Position numbers and translations under genes: made by a program
Shown: positions 6,608-12,968 of the stretch, in pieces
Numbering within the stretch: the stretch's first letter is position 1
Layout of the letters: each line of letters starts with the position of its first letter
Source of the DNA: Actinomycetota bacterium
Lineage (GTDB): Bacteria; Actinomycetota; Acidimicrobiia; Acidimicrobiales; Ilumatobacteraceae
Length of the DNA: 16,989 nt
Direction: 5' to 3'
NCBI GenBank assembly: GCA_005788205.1
Contig: SXYT01000154.1
Coordinates: 1 to 16,989 of the forward strand
The notes under the pieces: generated by a model
Seen by the model: the letters and a program-made list of their open reading frames with translations, nothing else
Database searches by the model: none
What the model was told of the DNA's origin: nothing

Positions 6608-8082
6608 CGCTGCAGTTTCCCCGTCATGTTGCGGGGGACCTGCTGCACGAAGAGGACCTTGACCGGACACTTGTAGCGGGCGAGATGGCGACGGCAGTGG
6701 TCAACGACTGCGTCCTCGTCCAGGTGCATGCCGGGACGGAGCACCACGTACGCCCTGACCGCCTCTCCCGTGTGCGGGTGCGCCGTGCCGATGACAGCAG
6801 CATCGGTGATGTCGGGGTGCATCGTGAGCACCTCCTCGACCTCGGCCGGGTAGACGTTGAACCCGGAAACGATGATGAGGTCCTTCGCGCGGTCGACCAT
6901 GAAGATGTGCCCGTTCTCGTCCGCCACCGCGATGTCGCCGGTGCGCAGCCACCCTTCCGCCGACAGCACGCGTGCCGTCGCCTCCGGGTCGTTGAGGTAG
7001 CCGGCGAAGACGTTCGGTCCGCGCACCCAGATCTCCCCGCTGTCGCCGACGTATGCGTCATCGCCGCTCTCGTCCACGATGCGAACCTCCACGCCCGCGA
7101 GAGGTCGGCCGATGGAGCCCGGGGTGAACGGCATGTCGATGGAGGTCGTGACCACGGGTGATGCCTCGGTGAGGCCGTACCCCTCCAGCACCTGCAGGCC
7201 GAACCGTGCGCTCAGCGAGTGGATGACCTGTTCCGGGAGTTTCGCAGCCCCGGACAGGGCGAGCCTGACGGAGGCGAATGCATCGGCAGGGACGTCGATC
7301 AGTTGGCTGAGCGCCATCCACATGCTCGGGGCGCCGAGCATCACCGTGATGCCGCGTTCCTTGATCGTCTCGATGGCGCTCACGGGGTCGAACCGCTGCA
7401 CGAGCACGATGGCCGCGCCCGCCGCGAGCGTGTTGCACAGCATCACGTTCAGGCCGAAGATGTGGTACATCGGCAGCACCCCGAACGTGACGTCAGCAGA
7501 CGACATGTGCTCCACGACGGTGGTCTGCTCGATGTTCGAGAGCAGGTTCCCGTGCGTGAGCACCGCAGCCTTCGGCGAGCCGGCGGTGCCGCTGGTGAAG
7601 ATGTACGCCGCCGGGGCGGACGGCTCGACGTCCACGGGTCCGGCCGCGAGGTCACTCGAGAACACCTCGTCGAGCGTGCGTGCACCCTCGATGCCGTGGC
7701 CCTCCGTCGCCATCACGGCACGCACGCCGCGGCGCGTGTCGCCCGTGACCTGCGACCAGGTGGCGAGCGCGGCCGGCTCCAGCACCACGACTGCCGGCTG
7801 CACCACGAGCAGTTCCTTCTCGATCTCGGGTGCGGGGCTGGTGGGGTTCAGAGGCGCGACGACGGCACCCACGCCGACCGCGGCGAGATAGGAGATGACG
7901 AAGTACGGGGTGTTGCTGCACATGAGCGCCACGCACTCACCCGGCTGGAGCCCGATCGAGACGAGCTCGGCCCGCAGGGCCGCGACCTGGCGGCGGAGGT
8001 CCCCGTACGTGGTCACGCGACCGTGACTGATGAGAGCGGTGCTGTCCGCGGGATGCCCGTCGATGATGCGAGCGAGATTCAC
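6592..8082 (-). CDS. Fatty-acid--CoA ligase (acyl-CoA synthetase, AMP-forming)
   Basis: ANL-superfamily enzyme that activates a carboxylic acid as acyl-AMP and transfers it to CoA, most likely a medium- or long-chain fatty acid. From GTG 8082 it is 496 aa. Motifs in order: the ATP loop FTSGTAGSPKAAVLTHGN (162-179), LPMYHIFG near 203, YGLTEASP (302-309), GWLRTGD (377-383), the hinge DRAKDLIIVSGFNVYPAEVEE (397-417) and PRNMTGKLQR (483-492) with catalytic Lys489. I chose 8082 because AGGGG lies six bases upstream and the protein then begins VNLARIIDGHPAD as relatives do. An upstream ATG at 8142 is open, but its codons overlap the small peptide gene in another frame. The substrate cannot be told from the sequence. 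Confidence 0.93.
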   Translation of the reverse strand: MNLARIIDGHPADSTALISHGRVTTYGDLRRQVAALRAELVSIGLQPGECVALMCSNTPYFVISYLAAVGVGAVVAPLNPTSPAPEIEKELLVVQPAVVVLEPAALATWSQVTGDTRRGVRAVMATEGHGIEGARTLDEVFSSDLAAGPVDVEPSAPAAYIFTSGTAGSPKAAVLTHGNLLSNIEQTTVVEHMSSADVTFGVLPMYHIFGLNVMLCNTLAAGAAIVLVQRFDPVSAIETIKERGITVMLGAPSMWMALSQLIDVPADAFASVRLALSGAAKLPEQVIHSLSARFGLQVLEGYGLTEASPVVTTSIDMPFTPGSIGRPLAGVEVRIVDESGDDAYVGDSGEIWVRGPNVFAGYLNDPEATARVLSAEGWLRTGDIAVADENGHIFMVDRAKDLIIVSGFNVYPAEVEEVLTMHPDITDAAVIGTAHPHTGEAVRAYVVLRPGMHLDEDAVVDHCRRHLARYKCPVKVLFVQQVPRNMTGKLQRYSLR

Positions 8083-8088
8083 GGCCGG

Positions 8089-8093
8089 CCCCT
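8089..8093 (-). promoter_or_regulatory. Ribosome binding site that decides the acyl-CoA ligase start
   Basis: AGGGG six bases before the GTG at 8082, between the stop of the 27-residue peptide and the ligase start. It supports this start over the ATG at 8142. Confidence 0.6.
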
Positions 8094-8098
8094 GCAGA

Positions 8099-8182
8099 TC
8101 AAAGGAGTAGAAGGTTGACGATCCCCGCGGCGAGGATTGCACCCAGGAGCAGGGCGATCGTCAGTGTGGTCGCGGGGCGCAT
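8099..8182 (-). CDS. Predicted 27-residue single-pass membrane peptide
   Basis: Too short for ordinary gene calling. The frame encodes MRPATTLTIALLLGAILAAG followed by seven more residues (IVNLLLL) and a stop: a two-charge N-terminus and one continuous hydrophobic helix of about 20 residues. The ATG begins 4 bases after the SAM hydrolase stop and has TAGGCT exactly 6 bases upstream (8189-8194), a leaderless promoter layout shared with proC and others here. The stop lies 16 bases before the acyl-CoA ligase GTG, so it could also act as a translated leader for that gene. It might be a small membrane protein or an accidental hydrophobic frame. I know no named family for it. Confidence 0.5.
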   Translation of the reverse strand: MRPATTLTIALLLGAILAAGIVNLLLL

Positions 8183-8186
8183 TCCG

Positions 8187-9050
8187 TCAGCCTAGTGAGC
8201 CACCGGGACGCAGAGTGACAGAGGTCGGTGCCGGCCCGTCGCTCTTGTAGAGGTGCACCGCATCACCGGCCTGCAGACGGAGTGCGGACGCGGCCGAGCC
8301 CCTGTCGACCGCGAGCGCAATCATCCCGTACGAATCGATCACGGCACCGATCGCGCCCTCGGCAAGAGCAGCGAAGTGGGACTCCACCCGGATGCTGCGC
8401 ACGTCGTCCCCCACCACTGCTCGCATCACGGGACCGATCGACGCAATATCGGCAGGACCGATGTTCAGCTGGCAGTTGCCGTAATGGTCGACCCACGTGA
8501 CCTCGCACCGCAGTCCCTCGCCGTATGACGGGTGCGTCTCGGGTGACGACAGCGGTACGAGCCCCGGCATCAACAGCGCACTGTCGATCTCCTCGCCGAC
8601 CTCCTCGATTGCTCCCCCGTTGCAGAGGTGCGCAGCAACCGGGGCGAACACGTCGCGGCCGGCGAACGTGACACCGGGTGCCTCGAGGTGGAGTTCCGTG
8701 TTGGTCAGGACGAATGCCCGCTCCGCACCGCCCGCCATCGCGGCAGCCGGCGGGAGGAGCCCGTTGTCAGGACCCACGAGCACGCCGTTGCCGCCTGCCA
8801 CCTCGATCGCCACCGACCGCCGCGACGACCCGACTCCCGGGTCCACGACGGCGACGATCACACCCGCCGGCACGTACTGGATCGCGCGCGCGAGCGCGAG
8901 AGAACCCCACCGCACGTCGAAGGGCGGCACGCCGTGCGTGATGTCGGTGATGCGCACGTGCGGCGCAAGATCCGTGATCACGCTCTTCAGCACACCGACG
9001 AACTCGTCATCGAGCCCGTAGTCAGTGAGGAGAGCAACATGTGTGCGCAT
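8187..9050 (-). CDS. SAM hydroxide adenosyltransferase family protein (DUF62, SAM hydrolase)
   Basis: Members of this family hydrolyse S-adenosylmethionine to adenosine and methionine; the related fluorinase and chlorinase use halide instead. The protein is 287 aa from ATG 9050. Signatures: LLTDYGLDDEFVG (7-19), VVDPGVGSSRRS (68-79) with Asp70 and Arg77 of the Asp-Arg-His triad, VGPDNGLL (92-99), TFAGRDVFAPVAA (128-140), VDHYGNCQLNI (187-197) and SYGMIALAVDRGSAA (240-254). At position 130 an alanine stands where hydrolases usually have histidine (TFHGRD), so activity may differ. TATCGT lies 7 bases before the ATG, and there is no Shine-Dalgarno sequence. The frame is open back to 9206, but that stretch is an intergenic region with a terminator. 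Downstream it nearly touches the 27-residue peptide gene. Confidence 0.92.
   Translation of the reverse strand: MRTHVALLTDYGLDDEFVGVLKSVITDLAPHVRITDITHGVPPFDVRWGSLALARAIQYVPAGVIVAVVDPGVGSSRRSVAIEVAGGNGVLVGPDNGLLPPAAAMAGGAERAFVLTNTELHLEAPGVTFAGRDVFAPVAAHLCNGGAIEEVGEEIDSALLMPGLVPLSSPETHPSYGEGLRCEVTWVDHYGNCQLNIGPADIASIGPVMRAVVGDDVRSIRVESHFAALAEGAIGAVIDSYGMIALAVDRGSAASALRLQAGDAVHLYKSDGPAPTSVTLRPGGSLG
8189..8194 (-). promoter_or_regulatory. Candidate leaderless -10 element for the 27-residue peptide and acyl-CoA ligase
   Basis: TAGGCT overlaps the final codons of the SAM hydrolase gene and lies exactly 6 bases before the ATG of the small peptide frame. It is the same spacing as at proC and selD. 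Confidence 0.5.
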
Positions 9051-9057
9051 GAGGTTC

Positions 9058-9063
9058 ACGATA
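9058..9063 (-). promoter_or_regulatory. Candidate leaderless -10 element for the SAM hydrolase gene
   Basis: TATCGT 7 bases before the ATG at 9050. No Shine-Dalgarno sequence is present between them. No convincing -35 was found. Confidence 0.5.
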
Positions 9064-9084
9064 AGGCTGCGGGGAACCCAACGG

Positions 9085-9134
9085 GAGAAAACGAAAGGAC
9101 CGGTGCCAACCCCCCGACGGCACCGGCCCTTTCG
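9085..9134 (-). terminator. Intrinsic terminator after proC
   Basis: A 16-position stem (9092-9107 with 9119-9134) pairs at 15 positions with one A-C mismatch and an 11-base loop. On the minus strand it is followed by the T-rich run TTTTC. It ends either the proC message or a short RNA begun from the promoter at 9198-9225. The plus-strand side lacks a T-tract, so it acts on minus-strand transcripts. Confidence 0.75.
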
Positions 9135-9191
9135 GCGCTGCTCATTTCTGAGCGCGACTCCCGGCGGCAGTTTCCCGCCTCCGGTGACCTG
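9085..9191 (-). ncRNA. Candidate small RNA or attenuated 5' leader upstream of the SAM hydrolase gene
   Basis: Between proC and the SAM hydrolase gene the minus strand has a promoter-like pair (TTGTGC at 9220-9225, 16-base gap, TATTCT at 9198-9203). Then come a hairpin GGCGG/CCGCC with a 7-base loop, a hairpin GCTCA-GAAA-TGAGC with a GNRA-type loop (about 9141-9154), and the strong terminator. The product would be about 105 nt. I do not recognise a known riboswitch or RNA family. It could instead be a simple proC terminator region with chance stems in G+C-rich DNA. Confidence 0.3.
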
Positions 9192-9198
9192 GGTCACA
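9183..9198. promoter_or_regulatory. CRP-like palindrome near the candidate small RNA start
   Basis: GGTGA-CCTGGG-TCACA matches the CRP/FNR-family pattern TGTGA-N6-TCACA at 9 of 10 positions, and its core GTGACC-TG-GGTCAC is a perfect dyad. It touches the TATTCT -10 and covers the presumed +1, a repressing position if bound. It may instead be a hairpin at the RNA 5' end. Confidence 0.4.
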
Positions 9199-9225
9199 GA
9201 ATACATACCGCGGGACGCGGCACAA
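9198..9225 (-). promoter_or_regulatory. Candidate promoter in the proC-SAM hydrolase gap
   Basis: TTGTGC (9220-9225) and TATTCT (9198-9203) separated by 16 bases. The predicted start of transcription is near 9191, about 140 bases before the SAM hydrolase ATG. Confidence 0.4.
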
Positions 9226-9263
9226 AACCAGGGGGCGGTTTTATTGCCGCTCCTGCGGCCCCC

Positions 9264-10058
9264 CTATTTGCCCATCTCGGCACTGCGGGCCGCCGCCGCC
9301 CGCACGGCCTTGTGAACCATCGCACGAAGCCCGTCGTTCTCGAACACGGAGAGACCGGCGAAAGTGGTGCCGTTGGGCGATGTCACCTTCTCACGCAGGG
9401 CCGCGGGCGAGTCCGGAGACGAGGCAAGCAGGACGCCGGCCCCCTTGAACAGCTGGCGCACGAGAGCGTCGGCGACATCGGCGGGGAGACCCTCGTCGAT
9501 GGCAGCGGCAAGGAGACACTCGGCGACGAGGAAGAGATAGCCGGGTCCGGATCCTGCGACGGCAGTGACGGCATCCATCTGCGACTCCGGGACGCGCACC
9601 ACCAACCCGACCGCGGAGAGCACCCGCTCGGCCCACGCCAGGTCATCCTCCGTGCACACGTTGCTCCCCGTGATCGCAGTGACGCCCTCGCGGACGAGAG
9701 CAGGAGTGTTCGGCATCGCGCGCACCACCGCGCACGACGGGCCGGCAGCTGACTGGAGAGTCGCCGCGCTGATGCCGGCCGCGATCGACAGCGCGCGGGG
9801 AATGCCGAGTGCGGCCGCCTGGGCACACACCGCGGCGGCATCACCGGGCTTCACTGCGATCACGGCACCGCCGCCCGCGACAGGCGCCTCGCTCGTGCGC
9901 ACCCCGAAGTCCCGCTCCAGGCCGGCACGTTTCCCCGCGTCCAGTTCGACGACCACGATGCCGGCAGGATTCCACCCGGCGGCCACGAGCCCACCGAGAA
10001 GGGCCGAGCCCATGTTCCCGCCGCCGACGAGGACGATCTCATTTGTCGCACCTGCCAT
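9264..10058 (-). CDS. proC: Pyrroline-5-carboxylate reductase
   Basis: NAD(P)H-dependent reduction of 1-pyrroline-5-carboxylate to L-proline, the last step of proline synthesis. The protein is 264 aa, as usual. It has the N-terminal Rossmann motif VLVGGGNMGSALLGGL (9-24), AVKPGD in the middle, VRAMPNTPALVREG, the substrate region AVAGSGPGYLF (SGSGPAY in many relatives) and the C-terminal TSPNGTTFAGL motif. The ATG at 10058 has TAGTCT exactly 6 bases upstream and no Shine-Dalgarno sequence, so a leaderless message is likely. It lies 52 bases after the YbjN-domain gene on the same strand. A strong hairpin followed by a T-rich tract lies 130 bases beyond its stop. Confidence 0.98.
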   Translation of the reverse strand: MAGATNEIVLVGGGNMGSALLGGLVAAGWNPAGIVVVELDAGKRAGLERDFGVRTSEAPVAGGGAVIAVKPGDAAAVCAQAAALGIPRALSIAAGISAATLQSAAGPSCAVVRAMPNTPALVREGVTAITGSNVCTEDDLAWAERVLSAVGLVVRVPESQMDAVTAVAGSGPGYLFLVAECLLAAAIDEGLPADVADALVRQLFKGAGVLLASSPDSPAALREKVTSPNGTTFAGLSVFENDGLRAMVHKAVRAAAARSAEMGK

Positions 10059-10064
10059 GGGACG

Positions 10065-10070
10065 AGACTA
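10065..10070 (-). promoter_or_regulatory. Candidate leaderless -10 element for proC
   Basis: TAGTCT exactly 6 bases before the proC ATG. The 12-base palindrome GGCGGGCCCGCC (10073-10084) lies just upstream in the spacer position. A short stem AGGGC/GCCCT (10094-10108) follows the YbjN gene without a T-tract. Confidence 0.55.
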
Positions 10071-10110
10071 ACGGCGGGCCCGCCTCCGGGGAGAGGGCAT
10101 TGCGCCCTGC

Positions 10111-10572
10111 TCAGTCGGCGAAGCGGCTGGCGAACCCGATGCGGATGATCGACGGGAACACCTGCTCGACGGTCGAGTAGAGCGTGCCGATGATGCGGTC
10201 GACCTCCTCCTCGGTGACCGCGGGGATCGGCAGCTCGCCGCGGAGAAACACCGCATCCTCGATGCCGATCGAGAAGTGGGCGCCGACGAGGCGTTCGTTG
10301 CGGCGCAGCAGGTTCTCCCACAGCACGTCCCCGTTCTCCTCAGGGTGGGGCATCACGTAGGTCTCGTAGCGGAGCGTGCGCTGGCCGAGAGTCATCCACA
10401 CGGTCGTGTACTCCTTCTCCACGCCCCGCATGCGCACGTACCACCTGTGCTCGTTCGCCTCCCCGCGGTCGATTGCGAGGATGATGTCGTCCCGCGACGC
10501 AAAGCCGGCCAGCCACTCGCTGATGCGGCGGTCGAGGAGTTCTATCTCCGGGTTGCCGTACAGCTCGCTCAC
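10111..10572 (-). CDS. YbjN domain-containing protein
   Basis: 153-aa soluble protein of the YbjN / type III secretion chaperone-like fold; the biochemical role is not established. Visible features are an N-terminal helix (LLDRRISEWLAGF), the strand-rich middle WYVRMRGVEKEYTTVWMTLGQRTLRYETYVM, the segment NLLRRNERLVGAHFSIGIEDAVFLRGELP typical of actinobacterial members, and a C-terminal helix (VDRIIGTLYSTVEQVFPSII). In mycobacteria the gene after mshA is also of this type, which supports the assignment. The GTG start at 10572 lies 7 bases after the mshA stop with AGGA overlapping that stop codon, so it is very likely translated from the mshA message. A link to mycothiol function is only suggested by this conserved neighbourhood. 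Confidence 0.9.
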   Translation of the reverse strand: MSELYGNPEIELLDRRISEWLAGFASRDDIILAIDRGEANEHRWYVRMRGVEKEYTTVWMTLGQRTLRYETYVMPHPEENGDVLWENLLRRNERLVGAHFSIGIEDAVFLRGELPIPAVTEEEVDRIIGTLYSTVEQVFPSIIRIGFASRFAD

Positions 10573-10577
10573 GGCGT

Positions 10578-10581
10578 TCCT
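10578..10581 (-). promoter_or_regulatory. Ribosome binding site of the YbjN-domain gene
   Basis: AGGA overlaps the mshA stop codon and stands 5 bases before the GTG at 10572. It indicates translation from the mshA message. Confidence 0.5.
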
Positions 10582-11791
10582 ACTTGCAGACGACGCGGTC
10601 GCGGGCGGCGAGGTCCGCGTAGACGCGGCGAAGCCTGGCGGCGGCGAACGACCATGTGTAGCCGCGGGCGCGCTCCGCCGCGGCTGCGGACATCGCGGCG
10701 GCGAAGCCGGCGTCAGTGACGATCCGGCCGATGTGCGAGGCGAACACGTCGGGGCGGCGGTCCGGCACGAGGAACCCCGTGCGCCCGTGTTCCACGATCG
10801 TGAGAAGGCCACCGACGGCATTCGCCACCACCGGCGTGCCGCACGCGGCTGCCTCGAGCGCGACCAGGCCGAAACTCTCGCTGCGGCTCGGCACCAGCAC
10901 GACGTCGGCGGCGCGGTAGTAGGTGGAGAGGATGTGGTGGGGCTGGGGCTCCACGAACCGCACCTGGTGACCGACACCGAGCTCATCGATGAGCGCATGG
11001 ACGCGCGCGAGCTCGCTCTCGCCTTCCTCGCCCGAGGCACCGCCGACAATGAGAAGAATCGCGTCGCTGCGGCCCAGCTCGGCGAGCGACTGGACGGCAA
11101 CATCGACACCCTTCAACGGCTGGATGCGGCCGACAAAGAGAAGCACGGGCCCGTCGGCGAGCCCGAGTGCGTGGCGCGCCCCGCCCTTGTCGCCCGGTGC
11201 GAAGAAAGCGTGCTCGACACCCGGTGAGACGATCTCGATGTTGCCCGGCGGGTTGCCGTACAGATCGACGAACTGGCGCTCCTCCTCGGTGCAGGACACA
11301 CAGATCGCGTCGCTGCAGCCGATGATCTCGGCCTCCGCCTTCTCCCTCTGCGTGCTCTCCGGGTCGCCACCGAGGGCCTTCACCCGGGCGAACGTGTGGA
11401 AGGTGCTCACGAGGGGGACATCCAGTTCGTGCTTGATGGAGTGGCCGCTGACGCCCGACAGCCAGTAGTTGGCATGCACCGCATCGGTGCCGCCGGCGCG
11501 CTGGATGTGGTCGATGACGCGGTCGGTGAACTCGGGGATGATCCCGGGCAGGTCGGCCTTCGGCATGTCGACATCACCGGCGCGGACATGGACGATGCGG
11601 TGGTTCGGCTCGACCAGCACCTCGGCGGGCAGGTCATCGCGCCAGGCGCGGGTGTAGGTGGTGCAGTCCACTCCGGCATGCGCCATGGCGGACACGAGTT
11701 CGCGCACGTACACGTTCATGCCGCCGCCGTCGCCCACGCCCGGCTGGGCGAGGGGCGAGGTGTGGAGGGAGAGGACCGCTACTCGATGCAC
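10580..11791 (-). CDS. mshA: D-inositol-3-phosphate glycosyltransferase (mycothiol synthesis)
   Basis: GT4-family enzyme that transfers N-acetylglucosamine from UDP-GlcNAc to 1L-myo-inositol 1-phosphate, the first step of mycothiol, the main low-molecular-weight thiol of actinobacteria. The protein is 403 aa. Diagnostic N-terminus: SLHTSPLAQPGVGDGGGMNV (8-27), the acceptor and donor loop, followed by HANYWLSGVSGH. The C-terminal Rossmann half has LLFVGRIQPLKGVD, and PSRSESFGLVALEAAACGTP contains the retaining-GT E-x7-E motif. The GTG is the only start possible, since an in-frame stop (the XRE stop codon) lies five codons upstream. The gap to the XRE gene is 12 bases, with TAGGTT 9 bases upstream; read-through from upstream is the simpler view. 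Other msh genes are not in the window. Confidence 0.96.
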   Translation of the reverse strand: MHRVAVLSLHTSPLAQPGVGDGGGMNVYVRELVSAMAHAGVDCTTYTRAWRDDLPAEVLVEPNHRIVHVRAGDVDMPKADLPGIIPEFTDRVIDHIQRAGGTDAVHANYWLSGVSGHSIKHELDVPLVSTFHTFARVKALGGDPESTQREKAEAEIIGCSDAICVSCTEEERQFVDLYGNPPGNIEIVSPGVEHAFFAPGDKGGARHALGLADGPVLLFVGRIQPLKGVDVAVQSLAELGRSDAILLIVGGASGEEGESELARVHALIDELGVGHQVRFVEPQPHHILSTYYRAADVVLVPSRSESFGLVALEAAACGTPVVANAVGGLLTIVEHGRTGFLVPDRRPDVFASHIGRIVTDAGFAAAMSAAAAERARGYTWSFAAARLRRVYADLAARDRVVCK

Positions 11792-11803
11792 GCGGTTGTC
11801 AAC

Positions 11804-12202
11804 CTATCCAGCGGAGACAGGATTCCCGTCTGCCGGGCCACCGGCCTGCTGTTCGTTCGCCGAGACGAAGGTGCGGTACACCGAGAGAAGGCTCTGGCGC
11901 TGCTCGGCGGTGAGCTTCTCGTCGTTCATGATCGCCTCGGGCACGGAGCTCGCGGCGGGTGGCGTGCCGTCCAGGATCCCGGCGCGCACGTACAGGCTCT
12001 CGGCGGATATCTCGAGGGCGCGGGCGATCTGCTGGAGGATCTCCGCGGACGGCCTGCGGATCCCGCGCTCGATCTGGCTGAGGTACGGGTTCGACACGCC
12101 GGCCGCGCGCGCGAGGTCGCGGATGCTCTGCTGGGCGTTCTCGCGCTGCTGGCGGATGAACTCCCCCACGTCGTGGAGGCGGTCTGCAGGGTTGCGCGGC
12201 AT
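11804..12202 (-). CDS. XRE-family helix-turn-helix regulator
   Basis: 132-aa DNA-binding protein. The Cro/C1-type domain covers about residues 13-68: GEFIRQQRENAQQSIRDLAR, then AAGVSNPYLSQIERGIRRPS containing the recognition helix, then a helix pair ending ALEISAESLYVRAGIL. The remaining 55 residues are acidic and low in structure, with one helix (EKLTAEQRQSLLSVYRTFV). I chose ATG 12202 because it forms a TGATG overlap with the preceding RsiG-like gene. It resembles the small XRE regulators found near mshA in other actinobacteria (the Rv0474 type), but the target cannot be read from the sequence. Being locked to the RsiG-like gene, it could be co-produced with a c-di-GMP-responsive protein; that is inference. 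Confidence 0.9.
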   Translation of the reverse strand: MPRNPADRLHDVGEFIRQQRENAQQSIRDLARAAGVSNPYLSQIERGIRRPSAEILQQIARALEISAESLYVRAGILDGTPPAASSVPEAIMNDEKLTAEQRQSLLSVYRTFVSANEQQAGGPADGNPVSAG

Positions 12203-12705
12203 CAGGACTTCTTGTCGCCCGGTGCGTCGCCGACGACAGCCCCCGCACCGCCCGCCTCGCGGACACGGCGCACGACCTCGGCGGTGAGCGCGTCGATGCG
12301 CTCGAACATCTCGTGGCGCTGGCGGCTGCATTCCCGCTCGAACATCCCGAGCGCATCGGAGAGCGCGGAGATCGAACGGTCGTCCAGCGTGTCCATGTTC
12401 TCGAAGCCGTGCGAGTCGCACAGCTCGTCGAGCTGCTGGAGGAGCGGGTGGTCGGTCGGCACCTCGGTCTCCCTCGGGGGACGGGCACTCCCCCCGCCGT
12501 GCTGCTGGCCGAACACCTCGGCAAGACGGTCCGCGAGCGGCACCACCGGTGCGTCTGCGCCGCTCGCCCGCCGGCGCTCCTCGTCGGAGACGAGGTCAAG
12601 GCGTCCCTGGGCCAGGCGGCGCACGAAGGAGACGATGTCCTCCTCGCGCTGCAGCGCCGTGCGCTCGGCGCGGATCCCCGCGAGCGTCTGGTTGTCCTCG
12701 GCCAT
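12202..12705 (-). CDS. RsiG-like c-di-GMP-binding anti-sigma factor homologue
   Basis: 167-aa acidic protein made mostly of helix. It contains the RsiG signature E(x3)S(x2)R(x3)Q(x3)D exactly at residues 22-37 (EDIVSFVRRLAQGRLD: E22, S26, R29, Q33, D37). A second copy lies at residues 123-138 (ERECSRQRHEMFERID: E123, S127, R130, F134, D138), with Phe in place of Gln. In Streptomyces RsiG such motifs on two antiparallel helices bind c-di-GMP so that the protein can hold sigma WhiG. The two helices here are joined by a linker of about 85 residues rich in Gly, Pro and charge. The ATG at 12705 has GGAGGG at 5 bases spacing, the best ribosome site in the window. No whiG lies in the window, so partner and function are inferred. 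Older annotation may read AmfC-like. Confidence 0.75.
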   Translation of the reverse strand: MAEDNQTLAGIRAERTALQREEDIVSFVRRLAQGRLDLVSDEERRRASGADAPVVPLADRLAEVFGQQHGGGSARPPRETEVPTDHPLLQQLDELCDSHGFENMDTLDDRSISALSDALGMFERECSRQRHEMFERIDALTAEVVRRVREAGGAGAVVGDAPGDKKS

Positions 12706-12968
12706 CACGTCCCTCCGCTGACTGGCGGCAGCACCGCCACCTCATCTTTGTCGGACACGGGATGGTCGAGGGGGACTTCCTCGCCGTTCACCCACACCTT
12801 GCTGGTCGCCAGCACATCGGCAAACCCGGACCCGAACCGAGCTGCGGCGGAAACGAGCACATCCGAGACCGTCGCGCCCGCCACCTCCACCGATGACATC
12901 CCGGCCGCCTCCCGGGCGGCGGCGAAGAGTCGGAGCACTGCCACCGGCGAAGCGTACCCGTGGGTCAC
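12705..12968 (-). CDS. MoaD/ThiS-family sulfur carrier protein
   Basis: Small ubiquitin-like protein, 79-87 aa depending on start. The first strand is VAVLRLFAAAREAAG, the middle SKVWVNGEEVPLDHPVSDKDEVAVLPPVSGG is standard for MoaD, and the C-terminus is SGGT, so the Gly-Gly that is adenylated and thiocarboxylated is followed by one extra residue. MoaD supplies sulfur to molybdopterin synthase; a ThiS-like role is less likely given the sequence pattern. The coordinates use the GTG at 12968, which overlaps the selD stop as GTGA. The GTG at 12944 starts exactly at the conserved strand and has TACGCT 6 bases upstream, so it may be the real or an additional start. The stop overlaps the RsiG-like start by one base. 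Confidence 0.88.
   Translation of the reverse strand: MTHGYASPVAVLRLFAAAREAAGMSSVEVAGATVSDVLVSAAARFGSGFADVLATSKVWVNGEEVPLDHPVSDKDEVAVLPPVSGGT
12711..12716 (-). promoter_or_regulatory. Strong ribosome binding site of the RsiG-like gene
   Basis: GGAGGG within the end of the MoaD gene, 5 bases before ATG 12705 and only 2 bases before GTG 12708. The spacing selects the ATG. Confidence 0.75.
12951..12956 (-). promoter_or_regulatory. Candidate leaderless -10 element for the MoaD-family gene
   Basis: TACGCT exactly 6 bases before the GTG at 12944, where the conserved MoaD sequence begins. It competes with the longer start at 12968 that overlaps selD. Confidence 0.35.

Noticed and set aside
8083..8142. 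N-terminal extension of the acyl-CoA ligase from the ATG at 8142
   Set aside because: The added residues do not resemble the family, the GTG at 8082 has a good ribosome site, and the stretch overlaps the small peptide frame.
9092..9134. Possible actinobacterial 6C small RNA on the plus strand, because the hairpin loop has six cytosines
   Set aside because: Only one C-rich loop is present; the other C6 run (9259-9264) is not in a loop, and no plus-strand T-tract follows the stem.
9110..9200. Glycine, cobalamin, SAM or c-di-AMP riboswitch upstream of the SAM hydrolase
   Set aside because: Fragments such as CGCCGAAAGG recall the glycine aptamer, but the remaining conserved parts of each family are missing.
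9051..9206. Longer SAM hydrolase from the in-frame ATG at 9206
   Set aside because: The stretch contains the terminator hairpin and promoter-like elements, and the conserved protein begins at 9050.
10073..10084. Perfect palindrome GGCGGGCCCGCC before proC as an operator
   Set aside because: Short G+C-only palindromes are common by chance in this DNA; it is noted only within the proC promoter entry.
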